From Anaerolineae bacterium (GTDB lineage Bacteria > Chloroflexota > Anaerolineae > JACIWR01), in the NCBI GenBank assembly GCA_024653325.1, contig JANLFX010000002.1, positions 31,072-78,406 on the forward strand: DNA of 47,335 nucleotides, given 5' to 3'. Below the pieces are notes generated by a model that saw only the letters and a list, made by a program, of their open reading frames with translations, was not told the origin of the DNA and searched no databases. The position numbers were made by a program, and so were the translations under genes. Below are positions 7,395-16,500 of this stretch, piece by piece; within the stretch, counting starts at the first letter, position 1, and each line of letters starts with the position of its first letter.

Positions 7395-10300
7395 ATGTCT
7401 GCCGGTCCGCGATGTGAAACCAAGCCGTCTTGGCCATACCCTGCTGCATCCGAAGATGCCGAAGTGGGCGGCTGGCCGTCTGTGCTGCGCGCCGCCTGGG
7501 CGCAGTATCTGCCCCCGTATCTGCCTCCTGATCTCCCTCCTACGCCAGAAAACCAGGTTGCCGTGGCTGCCCATCTGGGATCGGTGTTGGAAATCGTCAA
7601 GACTTACCTGCCCCGTCGTCTCGTCCGTCGCTTGCTGTTTCAACCCGGTGAGGGTATTGAGCAGGGGCAGATGATCGAGGGCACGCTGCTTTTTGCCGAC
7701 ATCAGCGGGTTCACGGCTATGGCCAATGCTCTGAGTTTCCCCAACGACGTGACCGATGCAGGGGTACGGCCGATTAACAAAGAGGGAACGGAGGAGCTAA
7801 CCGGCATTGTCAATGCCATCTTTAGCACAATGCTGGAAGTGGTGGACGCCTGGGGTGGCGATCTGTTGACCTTTGGTGGAGATGCGTTGCTGATCCTGTT
7901 CACCGGTGATGATCACTCTCTCATCGCTGTGCGTGCTGCGCAACAGGCGTTGACAGCTATGAAACCTTTTGTCCATACCGAAACATCACGCGGTGTATTC
8001 CCGCTGCGAGTGCATGTGGGGATCAATAGCGGGTGCTTCTTGGCAGCCAGTGTAGGTCGTCTGTGGTTTACGGAGCAGGGTCCCACTGGCCGCGAGTACG
8101 TGGTCACCGGGCGGGTAGTGAATGACACGGCGCGGGCAGAGGGGATGGCCGGACAAGGACAGATTGCCCTGGGACCGGGCGCGCTCGCGGCGATCCGTGG
8201 ACGCTTTCCAGAACGGGCCATCTTTACTTCCGGTGACTTTGGTATTCTGAGGGGCATTCGAAAGGTGTACGTCTCGCCGTTCATACCGCCAGAGGCTTTG
8301 CCCCGGATTACCTCGCTGGAAGAGGCAGTGCGAGCTCTGGACCGGCTGGTGCCTTATCTGCCCGTGGGTCTGTTGCCCAAGATTGTGGTCAATCCCACCC
8401 AGCCACAGATCGAAGGTGAACACCGACCGGTCACGGTGCTTTTTGCCAATCTGTTGGGCATGAGCGAAATCGTGGAAGCACTGGGGCCGGAGGGCAGCGA
8501 TGAAGCGGCGGCCATCTTGGATCGCTACCTGAAGGCCATGCAAGAAGTGGTCATGCGCTACGAAGGTACGGTCAACAAAGTGGATCTCTGCGACAAGGGC
8601 GACAAGTTGATGGTGCTTTTCGGCGCGCCGCGTGCTCACGAGGATGATCCACAACGGGCAGTCCGGGCCGCGTTGGACATGCAGGAAGCCATGCGTGCCT
8701 TCAGCGAGGTGGTCACCGGGGCTGGTACTTTCGCACTGCGGCAACGCATTGGCATTCATACCGGTATGGTGTTTGCCGGCAACGTGGGATCGGCGACACG
8801 CAAAGAATACACGGTGATGGGCGATACAGTGAATCTGGCTGCTCGCCTGATGGCTGCCGCCAAGGTCGGCCAGATTCTGATCAGTCCCACCACTCGCCGG
8901 TATCTGGATCCTGACTTCGTTTGGGAGGAACTGCCTCCGGTGATGGTCAAAGGCAAGCCTGAGCCTGTATTCGTATGTGTGGTCCAGGGGCTACGCCAGG
9001 ACGAAAGATTGGCCCGCCGGACAGCACACCACGGGCCCTTTGTGGGACGCAAGGCAGAACTGGCTCAGCTTAAGGGATGCGTTAGTCGGGTTTTGGCCGG
9101 GCGGGGGCAGGTGGTGACCGTCAGCGGCGAGGCCGGGGTGGGCAAGTCACGTCTGGTAGATGAATTGATCAACCATGCCAGCGGAGTCGGAATGCAGGTC
9201 CTGCGCGGGGAGTGTGTCTCTTACGGTTCAACCATTCCTTATTTACCGTGGATCGCGGTCTTGCGCGCGTTCTTCGGCTGGCAGGCCAACGATGACCCCT
9301 CAGTACGCCGCCAGAAGCTGCGGACAGGGCTGGAGAGGGTGGACCCTGAACTGGGGCAATGGTTACCCATTATCGCTGGCGTGATGGGTTTATCCGAGCC
9401 AGAGACTAAGCTCACCGGGTCTCTGGACGCCCGCCTGCGTAAGGAGCGTTTCTTCGACCTGGTTGTTCGCCTGCTGCAGTCCAGGTCACAGCAGACCCCT
9501 TTATTTTTGCTTTTCGAGGATTTGCATTGGGCGGATCCTATCTCGTTGGAGCTGCTGTTGCACGTCGCCCGGCATTGTGACCACGATGCGGTGCTCCTTT
9601 TGCTCGTCCATCGTCCACAACTGGACGTCAGAGCCTGGGAGGAATTGGGGAACTACACAGCGGTCCGATTGGAAGAGCTGGGCATAGAAGAGCGCACCGA
9701 GTTGGTCAGTGCTTTGTTGAACTTGCCCGACCTGCCGTTTGAACTGAGCAACCTGATTTTGACTAAAGCGCAGGGTAATCCCTTTTACATTGAGGAGGTG
9801 GTGCACGTTCTGGCGGATCGGGGCTATCTGGTGTTAGACCAGGGGCGCTATCGGCTGGTGGGTAAGCTGGCCGAGGTCGAAATTCCAGATACCGTGCGCG
9901 GTGTGGTGATGAGCCGCATTGACGGTCTGGATGAAGGTAGCCGGAACGTGCTCAAAGTGGCCGCGTGCATTGACCGCATCTTCCCTTACTCTGTGTTACG
10001 GGCTATTTACCCCTGGCCTATCCTGGATGAGGCTCTGCGCCGGAGGTTGGAGACGCTGGAAAAGGTGGACCTTACCCCCTTGAAAAGCCCGGAACCGGAC
10101 CTGTGTTATCAGTTCAAGCACGTGCTCACCCAGGAAGTGGCTTACGAAAGCCTGAGTTACGCTCGCCGCCGGGAGTTGCATGGCCTCATTGCCCGCTATT
10201 ATGAGGAGAGTTACGCCAGCCATCTGGAGGAAGTCTATGACTTGCTGGCGTATCACTATGGTCGGGGCGAAGAACGGGCTAAGGCTTTGGAGTACACCCT

Positions 10301-11780
10301 GAAGGCCGGGGATAAGGCAAAAGCCGCTTTTGCCAATGATGCGGCCATCACTTACTATCAAGAAGCGATTCGCCTCATCGAGCTGGGCCGGCGTTATCCA
10401 ACCGAGGATCTTCAGTTGGCGGCAGTTTACCTCAATCTGGCCGATGTCCAGGCGTTGGTGGGCCAGTACGAACGGGCTACTGAAAACTATCAGGCGGCGT
10501 TGGCAGCGGGTGGAAAAGCCCTCTCAGTGGAACAGCGGGCGCGCATCCAGCGCAAGGCGGCGATGATTTTCGAGAAACGGGGCGATTACGATGCCGCTCT
10601 GGAAGGCTTGCGGGTGGCCTGTGCGATGCTGGAGGCCGATCCGATGGGTCGCTCGTCACGACAGATGGTGCGGGTTCTTTCGGACTTGGGCAGTGTGTAC
10701 GTGCGCAAGGGGAATTATCAGGAGGCAATCCGTCTGGGCGAGGAGGCATTGGATGTGCTACAGCGCTTACCCGAAGACCGGGAGACGCTGACCGACGAGG
10801 GGTGGGTGTACACCAATCTGGGAGTGACCTACAATCTCCTGGGCGAATATCAGCGGGCGGAGGCTTTCTATGGGCATGGTCTGCGAGCCCGTGAGCAGGC
10901 TGGTGACCTGTACGGGATTGTGTTGTCCTACAACAATCTGGGCACCCTGGCCCGTTTACAGGGGGACTATGAACGCGCGCTAGCAGCTTACCAGCGTTGC
11001 CTGGAAACGGCTTGTCGTATCGGATACACTTATTTCGTGGCCATGGCTTATAACAACATGGGTATCTGCTACCAGGGTATGGGACGTTACGGGGAAGCCA
11101 TTGCTCGTTACCAGGATAGCCTGACCATTCGGGAGAAAATCGGTGATCAGGCAGGCATCGCCAGTTGTTACACTGATCTGGGTTTGGCCTATCATCACCT
11201 GGGTGAGTACGACCGGGCGCTGGATTATCACCGGCGCAGCCTGGAGATACACCGGGTGGCAGGACATGCTCTGGAGATGGCCAATTCGTTAATTAACATT
11301 GCTGCCGTGCGAGTGGATTGTAACGATCCCGAACCAGCCATCGCCGAAGCACAGCGGGCAGTGGATATTCTGGAGTCCCTGGGCTCAAAAGTGATTCTGT
11401 CGGAGGCCTGTTCAGTCCTGGCCCAGGCGTATCTGACCGCCGGGCAAGTGGATGCCGCATTGCGCTACGGTGAGCGAGCCCTGCAGGTGGCCCGGGAGAC
11501 GGGGAGCTGTCATGATGATGGGGTTGCTCACTGCGTTCTGGGACGGGTATACGCTGCTTGTTCACTGGTAGGAAAGAACTACCAGGCAGTTGCCAAAGCC
11601 AGGAGACACTTCGAACAGGCAGTCGAGTCGTTGCGGAGAGCTGGAGAGCGGTTCGAGTTAGCGAAGTGCTGGCAAAATTATGGGGCGTTTTTCGCCTCGC
11701 AGAAGGATGATCAAGAGGCAACCCGTTGCGAAGCGGAGGCTAAGCGCATTTTCGAAGAGCTGGGAATCCAAAGGATTTAG
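7395..11780 (+). CDS. Soluble-adenylyl-cyclase-like protein: two cyclase domains, ATPase, TPR
   Basis: The product has 1461 residues. Cyclase domain C1 (about 92-265) has the metal aspartates in FADISGFT (D102) and FGGDALLILF (D163). Cyclase domain C2 (about 342-520) has Asn352 where the first metal aspartate should be, but keeps DKGDK (K401) and MGDTVNLAAR (N480, R484). One site shared between a metal-binding C1 and a C2 giving Lys/Asn/Arg is the arrangement of mammalian soluble adenylyl cyclase. An ATPase follows with Walker A GEAGVGKS (578-585) and a LFEDLHWADP Walker B. The last 450 residues are TPR repeats (YNNLGTLARLQGDYERALAAY and kin). Predicted role: a cytoplasmic sensor making cAMP; C1 lacks the usual Lys before GGD (Thr159), so substrate choice is uncertain. 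The promoter is at 7291-7319. Confidence 0.9.
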   Translation: MSAGPRCETKPSWPYPAASEDAEVGGWPSVLRAAWAQYLPPYLPPDLPPTPENQVAVAAHLGSVLEIVKTYLPRRLVRRLLFQPGEGIEQGQMIEGTLLFADISGFTAMANALSFPNDVTDAGVRPINKEGTEELTGIVNAIFSTMLEVVDAWGGDLLTFGGDALLILFTGDDHSLIAVRAAQQALTAMKPFVHTETSRGVFPLRVHVGINSGCFLAASVGRLWFTEQGPTGREYVVTGRVVNDTARAEGMAGQGQIALGPGALAAIRGRFPERAIFTSGDFGILRGIRKVYVSPFIPPEALPRITSLEEAVRALDRLVPYLPVGLLPKIVVNPTQPQIEGEHRPVTVLFANLLGMSEIVEALGPEGSDEAAAILDRYLKAMQEVVMRYEGTVNKVDLCDKGDKLMVLFGAPRAHEDDPQRAVRAALDMQEAMRAFSEVVTGAGTFALRQRIGIHTGMVFAGNVGSATRKEYTVMGDTVNLAARLMAAAKVGQILISPTTRRYLDPDFVWEELPPVMVKGKPEPVFVCVVQGLRQDERLARRTAHHGPFVGRKAELAQLKGCVSRVLAGRGQVVTVSGEAGVGKSRLVDELINHASGVGMQVLRGECVSYGSTIPYLPWIAVLRAFFGWQANDDPSVRRQKLRTGLERVDPELGQWLPIIAGVMGLSEPETKLTGSLDARLRKERFFDLVVRLLQSRSQQTPLFLLFEDLHWADPISLELLLHVARHCDHDAVLLLLVHRPQLDVRAWEELGNYTAVRLEELGIEERTELVSALLNLPDLPFELSNLILTKAQGNPFYIEEVVHVLADRGYLVLDQGRYRLVGKLAEVEIPDTVRGVVMSRIDGLDEGSRNVLKVAACIDRIFPYSVLRAIYPWPILDEALRRRLETLEKVDLTPLKSPEPDLCYQFKHVLTQEVAYESLSYARRRELHGLIARYYEESYASHLEEVYDLLAYHYGRGEERAKALEYTLKAGDKAKAAFANDAAITYYQEAIRLIELGRRYPTEDLQLAAVYLNLADVQALVGQYERATENYQAALAAGGKALSVEQRARIQRKAAMIFEKRGDYDAALEGLRVACAMLEADPMGRSSRQMVRVLSDLGSVYVRKGNYQEAIRLGEEALDVLQRLPEDRETLTDEGWVYTNLGVTYNLLGEYQRAEAFYGHGLRAREQAGDLYGIVLSYNNLGTLARLQGDYERALAAYQRCLETACRIGYTYFVAMAYNNMGICYQGMGRYGEAIARYQDSLTIREKIGDQAGIASCYTDLGLAYHHLGEYDRALDYHRRSLEIHRVAGHALEMANSLINIAAVRVDCNDPEPAIAEAQRAVDILESLGSKVILSEACSVLAQAYLTAGQVDAALRYGERALQVARETGSCHDDGVAHCVLGRVYAACSLVGKNYQAVAKARRHFEQAVESLRRAGERFELAKCWQNYGAFFASQKDDQEATRCEAEAKRIFEELGIQRI

Positions 11781-11861
11781 TGGGAGCGGTCGGCGTTGAC
11801 AATTTGAGACTGAAACGAGGCATCGGTTTGAGCCTGTCAAAAGACATTCAATGGGCAATAA

Positions 11862-11874
11862 AGGAGGTGATCAG
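11862..11874 (+). promoter_or_regulatory. Very strong ribosome binding site
   Basis: AAAGGAGGTGATC precedes the ATG at 11877 and is an essentially full match to the 16S anti-Shine-Dalgarno sequence. It suggests the small peptide is made at a high level even if its transcript comes from the cyclase promoter. Confidence 0.75.
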
Positions 11875-11876
11875 AC

Positions 11877-12098
11877 ATGTCGTTGGAAGCGGTGCAAATG
11901 GTCATCGGCCGGGCGGCCACAGATGCGGAGTTCCGCGAGGCGTTGATCCAGAACGCGGCGAAAGCGTGCAAGGGCTACGATCTTACTTCTGATGAACTGG
12001 CTGCACTGGAGGCGTTAGATGCCGAGAGCTTGAAAGCCTTTGCCGGCACTCTGGATAAGCGCATTCAGAAAGGGCACAGCATTGGGTTAGGCGTGTAA
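11877..12098 (+). CDS. NHLP-clan (Os1348-like) peptide
   Basis: The product has 73 residues. The pattern SLEAVQMVIGRAATDAEFRE..., then GYDLTSDELAALEALD and a C-terminal LDKRIQKG matches, from memory, the Os1348 group of the NHLP clan, which are nitrile-hydratase-alpha-like leader domains used in RiPP precursors. Only about seven residues (HSIGLGV) follow the leader-like part, with no run of Cys, Ser or Thr, so an ordinary modifiable core is not evident. The single cysteine is C31. It follows the cyclase gene by 96 bases on the same strand with a near-perfect ribosome site. It may be a stand-alone regulatory domain rather than a toxin precursor. Confidence 0.75.
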   Translation: MSLEAVQMVIGRAATDAEFREALIQNAAKACKGYDLTSDELAALEALDAESLKAFAGTLDKRIQKGHSIGLGV

Positions 12099-12100
12099 AA

Positions 12101-12279
12101 ACGTAACTACTCACCGCTGAGGCGTAGAGAGCGCAGAGAAAAAAGATTTTCGGGCGAAGCCAGGACGGATTTCGATTGAATAGCAGCAATTTGGGCTAAT
12201 CGGTAGCCGCTCTCTGCGAAAACCACAGAAAAACTCGGCGTACTCTGCGCCTCTGCGGTGTAGAGGTGAACAGTTACGT
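12101..12279. repeat. 179-bp MITE-like palindromic element
   Basis: The outer ends ACGTAACTACTCACC and the complement of GGTGAACAGTTACGT agree at 13 of 15 positions. Inner arms (CCGCTGAGGCGTAGAGAG and GTACTCTGCGCCTCTGCGG) also pair. It starts two bases after the peptide gene's stop codon. No reading frame of note is present, and the rest of the gap to 12333 shows nothing. Confidence 0.6.
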
Positions 12280-12333
12280 AAAAACCATCTCAAGACTTTT
12301 GTGCAGGGAGGTGAGCAGTCGCCTCCCTGCAAG

Positions 12334-12546
12334 CTATTCCAGGCTCTCCAATTCGATGGGGTCCTGGCGTGGCTGGCACTCCCCGCAGTACAACGCACCA
12401 GGCACTACCAGCGCCATGTGTTTGCCATCGCGGGTGTGATAAAGGTGCTCAATGCGCACCATGGTCTGCGCATGTTCCTTACACACGGCCCGTCCGCAGA
12501 AACGACATACTCCGTGAGCTGGGCGGTCGCATTTCCAGCAGTTCAT
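12334..12546 (-). CDS. Small B-box/FYVE-like zinc-finger protein
   Basis: The product has 70 residues with a GAGAGGATGAG ribosome site. The Cys/His pattern CWKCDRPAHGVCRFCGRAVCKEH, followed by CGEC near residue 57, would bind two zinc ions in a B-box-like cross-brace. No DNA-binding helix is apparent, so a protein-protein role is likelier than DNA recognition. It lies 35 bases downstream of the Rpn-type nuclease gene on the same strand and could share its transcript. Confidence 0.75.
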   Translation of the reverse strand: MNCWKCDRPAHGVCRFCGRAVCKEHAQTMVRIEHLYHTRDGKHMALVVPGALYCGECQPRQDPIELESLE

Positions 12547-12581
12547 CTCATCCTCTCAGACGGGGCTTTTACCCCTCTATA

Positions 12582-13490
12582 TCACTTTTGTCCATTCAGC
12601 GTGGCTAGAAAATCCTTCAGGTTCTGTGCTTGTGCTGCTTCCACCACCAAAGCTCGCAAGAGTCCTTGGTCTTCGATGGCCCTGAGCTGACGTCCCACCT
12701 CATCGGCCGCCGTTTTTGAGAGGTCAAAGCGAGTTCGTAGCAGGTGCAAAATAGCCTCTCTTTGCCCTTCGAGCAGTCCCTGTTGTAGTCCCTGTTGCAG
12801 TCCCTGTTGCAGTCCCTGTTCGAGCCCTTTCTGCAGTCCTTCTTGGACTATTTCTCTATACCACGGTGATTCTCGTAATACGGTCATGTTCCACCTCACT
12901 ATTCTGCATACCTCTTCCGGGGACATCACAAAGCTGGCGAACAACGCCATCACGACCTCGGCTTCTTCTCCCATGTCCCGCTTTCGTAGCAAAGATACAC
13001 CCTCCTGGATAGCCTTTTCATCCGCTCCTCGCATCAGTGGTATGAAAGGTACCAGGGCCACAATCTCTTTGTTCAGCACTTCCTGTGCGTCAATCTCCCA
13101 GACCGGCACCACGCGGAAGTCCTGGTGGGCCACCAGTCCCATAAATTCGCTATGGTAGTGGTCTACCAACTCCTGCCTGCCTGGCGAGGGCAGCCAATAG
13201 AATACCACCGGATACACCGGTTGAGCGTACTTTTCTTCAGCCAGGGCAGCATAAGCTCGCATACGGCAGGGCATCGTGGGGTCGAAATGCAACTGCGATT
13301 CAGCCAGTACCAGAAACGGTTCATCCTTGCCCTGCACTCGTAGCAACACATCATTTTGCCGCAGCACGAACTGGAATTCTCCCGATAGCGTATCTTTCAC
13401 TTGCAAGCTGGGATCGGCAAGGAGCCAACATATCCAGGTTTCTGCTTCGGTTTCCAACAGTCGCTTGCTGCCGATGTCCGCTTTTCCCAT
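12582..13490 (-). CDS. Rpn-family (PD-(D/E)XK) recombination-promoting nuclease / putative transposase
   Basis: The product has 302 residues. The N-terminal 200 residues contain the nuclease-type core: the acidic position in SGEFQFVLRQND, then FLVLAESQLHFDP with E in the place of the ExQ/ExK strand. The C-terminal part has a Gln/Leu repeat (GLEQGLQQGLQQGLQQGLLEG) followed by AILHLLRTRFDLS, an arrangement common in Rpn/YhgA-like proteins of Chloroflexi and Cyanobacteria. These proteins promote RecA-independent recombination in E. coli; the role here is inferred. A clear promoter lies upstream (13509-13537). The codon repeat could expand or shrink by slippage. Confidence 0.82.
   Translation of the reverse strand: MGKADIGSKRLLETEAETWICWLLADPSLQVKDTLSGEFQFVLRQNDVLLRVQGKDEPFLVLAESQLHFDPTMPCRMRAYAALAEEKYAQPVYPVVFYWLPSPGRQELVDHYHSEFMGLVAHQDFRVVPVWEIDAQEVLNKEIVALVPFIPLMRGADEKAIQEGVSLLRKRDMGEEAEVVMALFASFVMSPEEVCRIVRWNMTVLRESPWYREIVQEGLQKGLEQGLQQGLQQGLQQGLLEGQREAILHLLRTRFDLSKTAADEVGRQLRAIEDQGLLRALVVEAAQAQNLKDFLATLNGQK
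12774..12831. repeat. 12-bp coding minisatellite in the nuclease gene
   Basis: CAGTCCCTGTTG repeats about four times with small changes (12774-12831) and encodes the QQGL units near residue 230 of the Rpn-type protein. Because the unit is a multiple of three, copy-number change would keep the frame. Confidence 0.8.
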
Positions 13491-13508
13491 TGCGATTCCT
13501 CTTGCTTA

Positions 13509-13537
13509 ATTGTACCCTGACTGTATCTCAAAGTCAA
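13509..13537 (-). promoter_or_regulatory. Sigma-70-type promoter for the Rpn-type gene
   Basis: On the minus strand: TTGACT (13532-13537), a 17-base spacer, TACAAT (13509-13514), ending about 19 bases before the ATG at 13490. Confidence 0.7.
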
Positions 13538-13543
13538 CCACCC

Positions 13544-16500
13544 TTAGACCATCCCGCTCAAGCCAAGTTTGCGCCGGGTATCTATCACTCGCCGGCTACT
13601 CACCTGCTCCAGCCGATGGCTGACCCCCAAATTGCTGCGCACGAAAAGATTGAAATGGTGGTGGTCGAGGGCCAGCACGGTTGCTCCCTCTGCTCCGCCG
13701 ACCACGGTGGCGATGGGAGGTTGATCCAGCAGCAGGCCGATTTCCCCGCAGAATTCCCCCACACCCAGCCGGGCCAGAATTCGCTCCTGAGGACTGCCCC
13801 GTTCGCCGATCACCACTAGCGTGCCCTGCGAGATCACGTAAAACGTGTCCTGGCGCACTCCTTGGGTGATGAGCACTTCGTCGGGCTGCACCTGACGTCG
13901 TCGGAATTGGCGGGCCAATTGCCGGATCTGTGTGTGGGTCAATCCGGAGAAGATGGGCATTTGATTCAGCAGGGCTACGATTTCGGCGGCTTGCTGTACC
14001 TGGGTACTCAATTGAAAACGTTTTTTCACTAACCGATTGAAATCCGCCTGAGCCAGGACCAGGAGTTCGCTGTCCACGGCGGCGCGATAGGTGGCAGGAT
14101 AGGGTTCTTCGTGCAGAAGAGCGTGCTCTCCGAAATAGTCTCCCCGATGTAGTTCGGCGATCAGACGCTCTTCCCCTTTTTCGTCTCGCTGCCAGACCTC
14201 TACTTCGCCGAAACGCACCAGGAAGAAACGGTCGCCGCTTTGTCCCTGGTGAGCGAAAGTGCGACCGGCTTTCACCCGCAGGGTGCGCAGCGCAGCGACG
14301 AGCGCCTCAATGTCAGCGTCGGCGGCGTCGGCGAAGAGGGGCATGGTGCACAACAGGTAGCGGTAATCGCCAGCGGTACTTTCAAAATCCTGGGAAAGGG
14401 TGGCTCCCCACGGAGTACGTTGCAAAAGATGGTGGCCGAGCACTTCGCGTTCTTGCCAGGGCAGGCCATCGTATGCGTTCTGGATAGCTCTCTGCAGAAA
14501 GTATCTCCCCGCCGAATCGTCCATCATGCCGATGGTGTAATTAAGCACTTCTTCGTAGCGGCTGGCCTGGTCGGCGAGGGTCAGGCTATCCAGGGGCAGG
14601 ACATCGCGAATTTGCCCCCGGTCTACCATCACACCCCAGTTGGCGGTAACAGCCATTACGTCCAGGCGGTCGTCAATAATCTGCGCCAGCCGCCAACCGT
14701 ACACCTCCCGGAATTGGGCAAACAGGGTGGTGTAAAAATGGGCAAAGGCATCGCGCAATCGTTCCTGGTCGCTAAGGGCTTCGACCAACGGCCACTCCTC
14801 ACGACGATACGCTGCTCGCAGATGGGCCAGGTAGATCAGCGTACAGCCCACTGCCAACCCACCGCCGGCCAGCGCTCCTAATCCATAGACTACACCGTAA
14901 AACTGGGGATAAGTCTGAGCGTACACGCGAAGCAGGTCTTCGGCTACCAGGTAGGCGATGGCCACCAGCAGACAATTCCAGCCCAGACCAAAATGGGAGT
15001 CAGAGAAAGCAAATTGGGTGGGAATGAGCAACGCGAGTCCCAGGATAGCACTATAAGGGGCAACGAGGCCCAGCAGAGTCCCTGGGGCCAGGGTCGGATT
15101 GCGGGTGATCCAGAGAAAAGCCGGCAGCACGGCCAGCAGAGATAGGACGAAAAGAAAGGCCATTATTGCTTTCTCACCTGGGGTAGTCAACGCCGGGCCG
15201 TTGCACCGAAAAGCGAGGGTTGCCATTATCGGGATGGACAGAAGGGCCAGCTTGCTCAACACCATGATTACCGCAGGCCAGGGCGGATCAACGACGTACC
15301 ACACGCCCAGGGCGCGCAGGCCATGAACGGGCAGAAGCAGGAACAAAGCAATGCTTAGGGTCACGAAAACCCCTTGAAAGGCGGATCCAGCATAGTAGCG
15401 GGTAGCGACCAGGGCCATGCTCAAGGCAGTCATGGTGAGCAGAAAGGTGGTGGTGAGCAGGTAAGCCCAGCGCCAGTCGGCGGGCAGGAACAAGGCCAGG
15501 CCTAAAATGATCGTCAGGAGACCCAACAGCAATCCGGCCAACAGTCGGTCGTGTTCCAGAATGCGTTGGCGGACCAGCCAATGGCTGAGGCTGCCTAACA
15601 AACGTGCTAGTTGAGAACCCAGCACCCAACTGCTGCCCGCGATCAGTGCCCCCCCGAGCACGATTATCAGCATGCGGCCCAAGCCGCCGCGCATCCAGAG
15701 TTCCGATACCACACGGCTAAGCTGTTTCTGCCAGAAATAGAGGGCCAGCCAGACGGCAATCACGGTATACACTGCGCTGAGCAAGCCGAACACGGTGAAT
15801 ATCCGCTCTTCACGAGAGAAGGGCGCGGCGGCGGGCGTCTGGGAACCGGATTGGGCGGGTAGCAACCCCCGGTTTTGTAACCAGGCACGTATTTTCCTTC
15901 CCAGCTCCGTGCGTACAAAGGTCAATGAGCGCTGGCGCAGCATGGGTATCTCCAACCAGTCCATTAACAGGAAATAGCCATCCAGTTCCAGCAGCGGGTT
16001 AAGGTTGAACAGCGCGCCCAGGTAGGCGGTGAAAGCAATCTTATACAGGAATGCGCTAAGCGTCCATTGGGGGAAAAGGTAAGCCAGCAGGGAACATAGC
16101 CCACCGATAATCAGGTCAGAGGCAGTGCCCGCTGCCGAGACGGCCATGCGTGGGCCTTTGTCCTCCATCCAGATGTCCATGGTGTCCACGAAGAAGGCCG
16201 GCAGACCATAGTAGAACATGAACCCGCCACGGTGCACTTCTCGTCCGAAATGTTTGGTGGTCAGTGCGTGAGCGCACTCGTGCAGGAAAATGGTCAACAG
16301 ACTGGCCAGCCAAAGGAGGATCAGGCCCAGGGTGAGGGAATCACCGCTTTTCAGCAGGCTGAAAGTGCCCTGTCGCAGAGTCAAGAAGAAACTCAAAAGC
16401 CCCAGCAGGGCGATGAGAATGAAGACAACAAGGACCGGCGCGGTAAATAATAGCCAGCCCCCGGCTCGATACACCGTGGAAACTATGCGATCCAGTCCCC

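Noticed and set aside
11796-11801. TTGACA as a separate promoter for the NHLP-type peptide
   Set aside because: No -10 is seen at 16-19 bases; the peptide is more likely read from the cyclase promoter.
12774-12831. Possible CRISPR array because of short regular repeats
   Set aside because: The 12-bp units are contiguous without spacers and lie in a coding frame.
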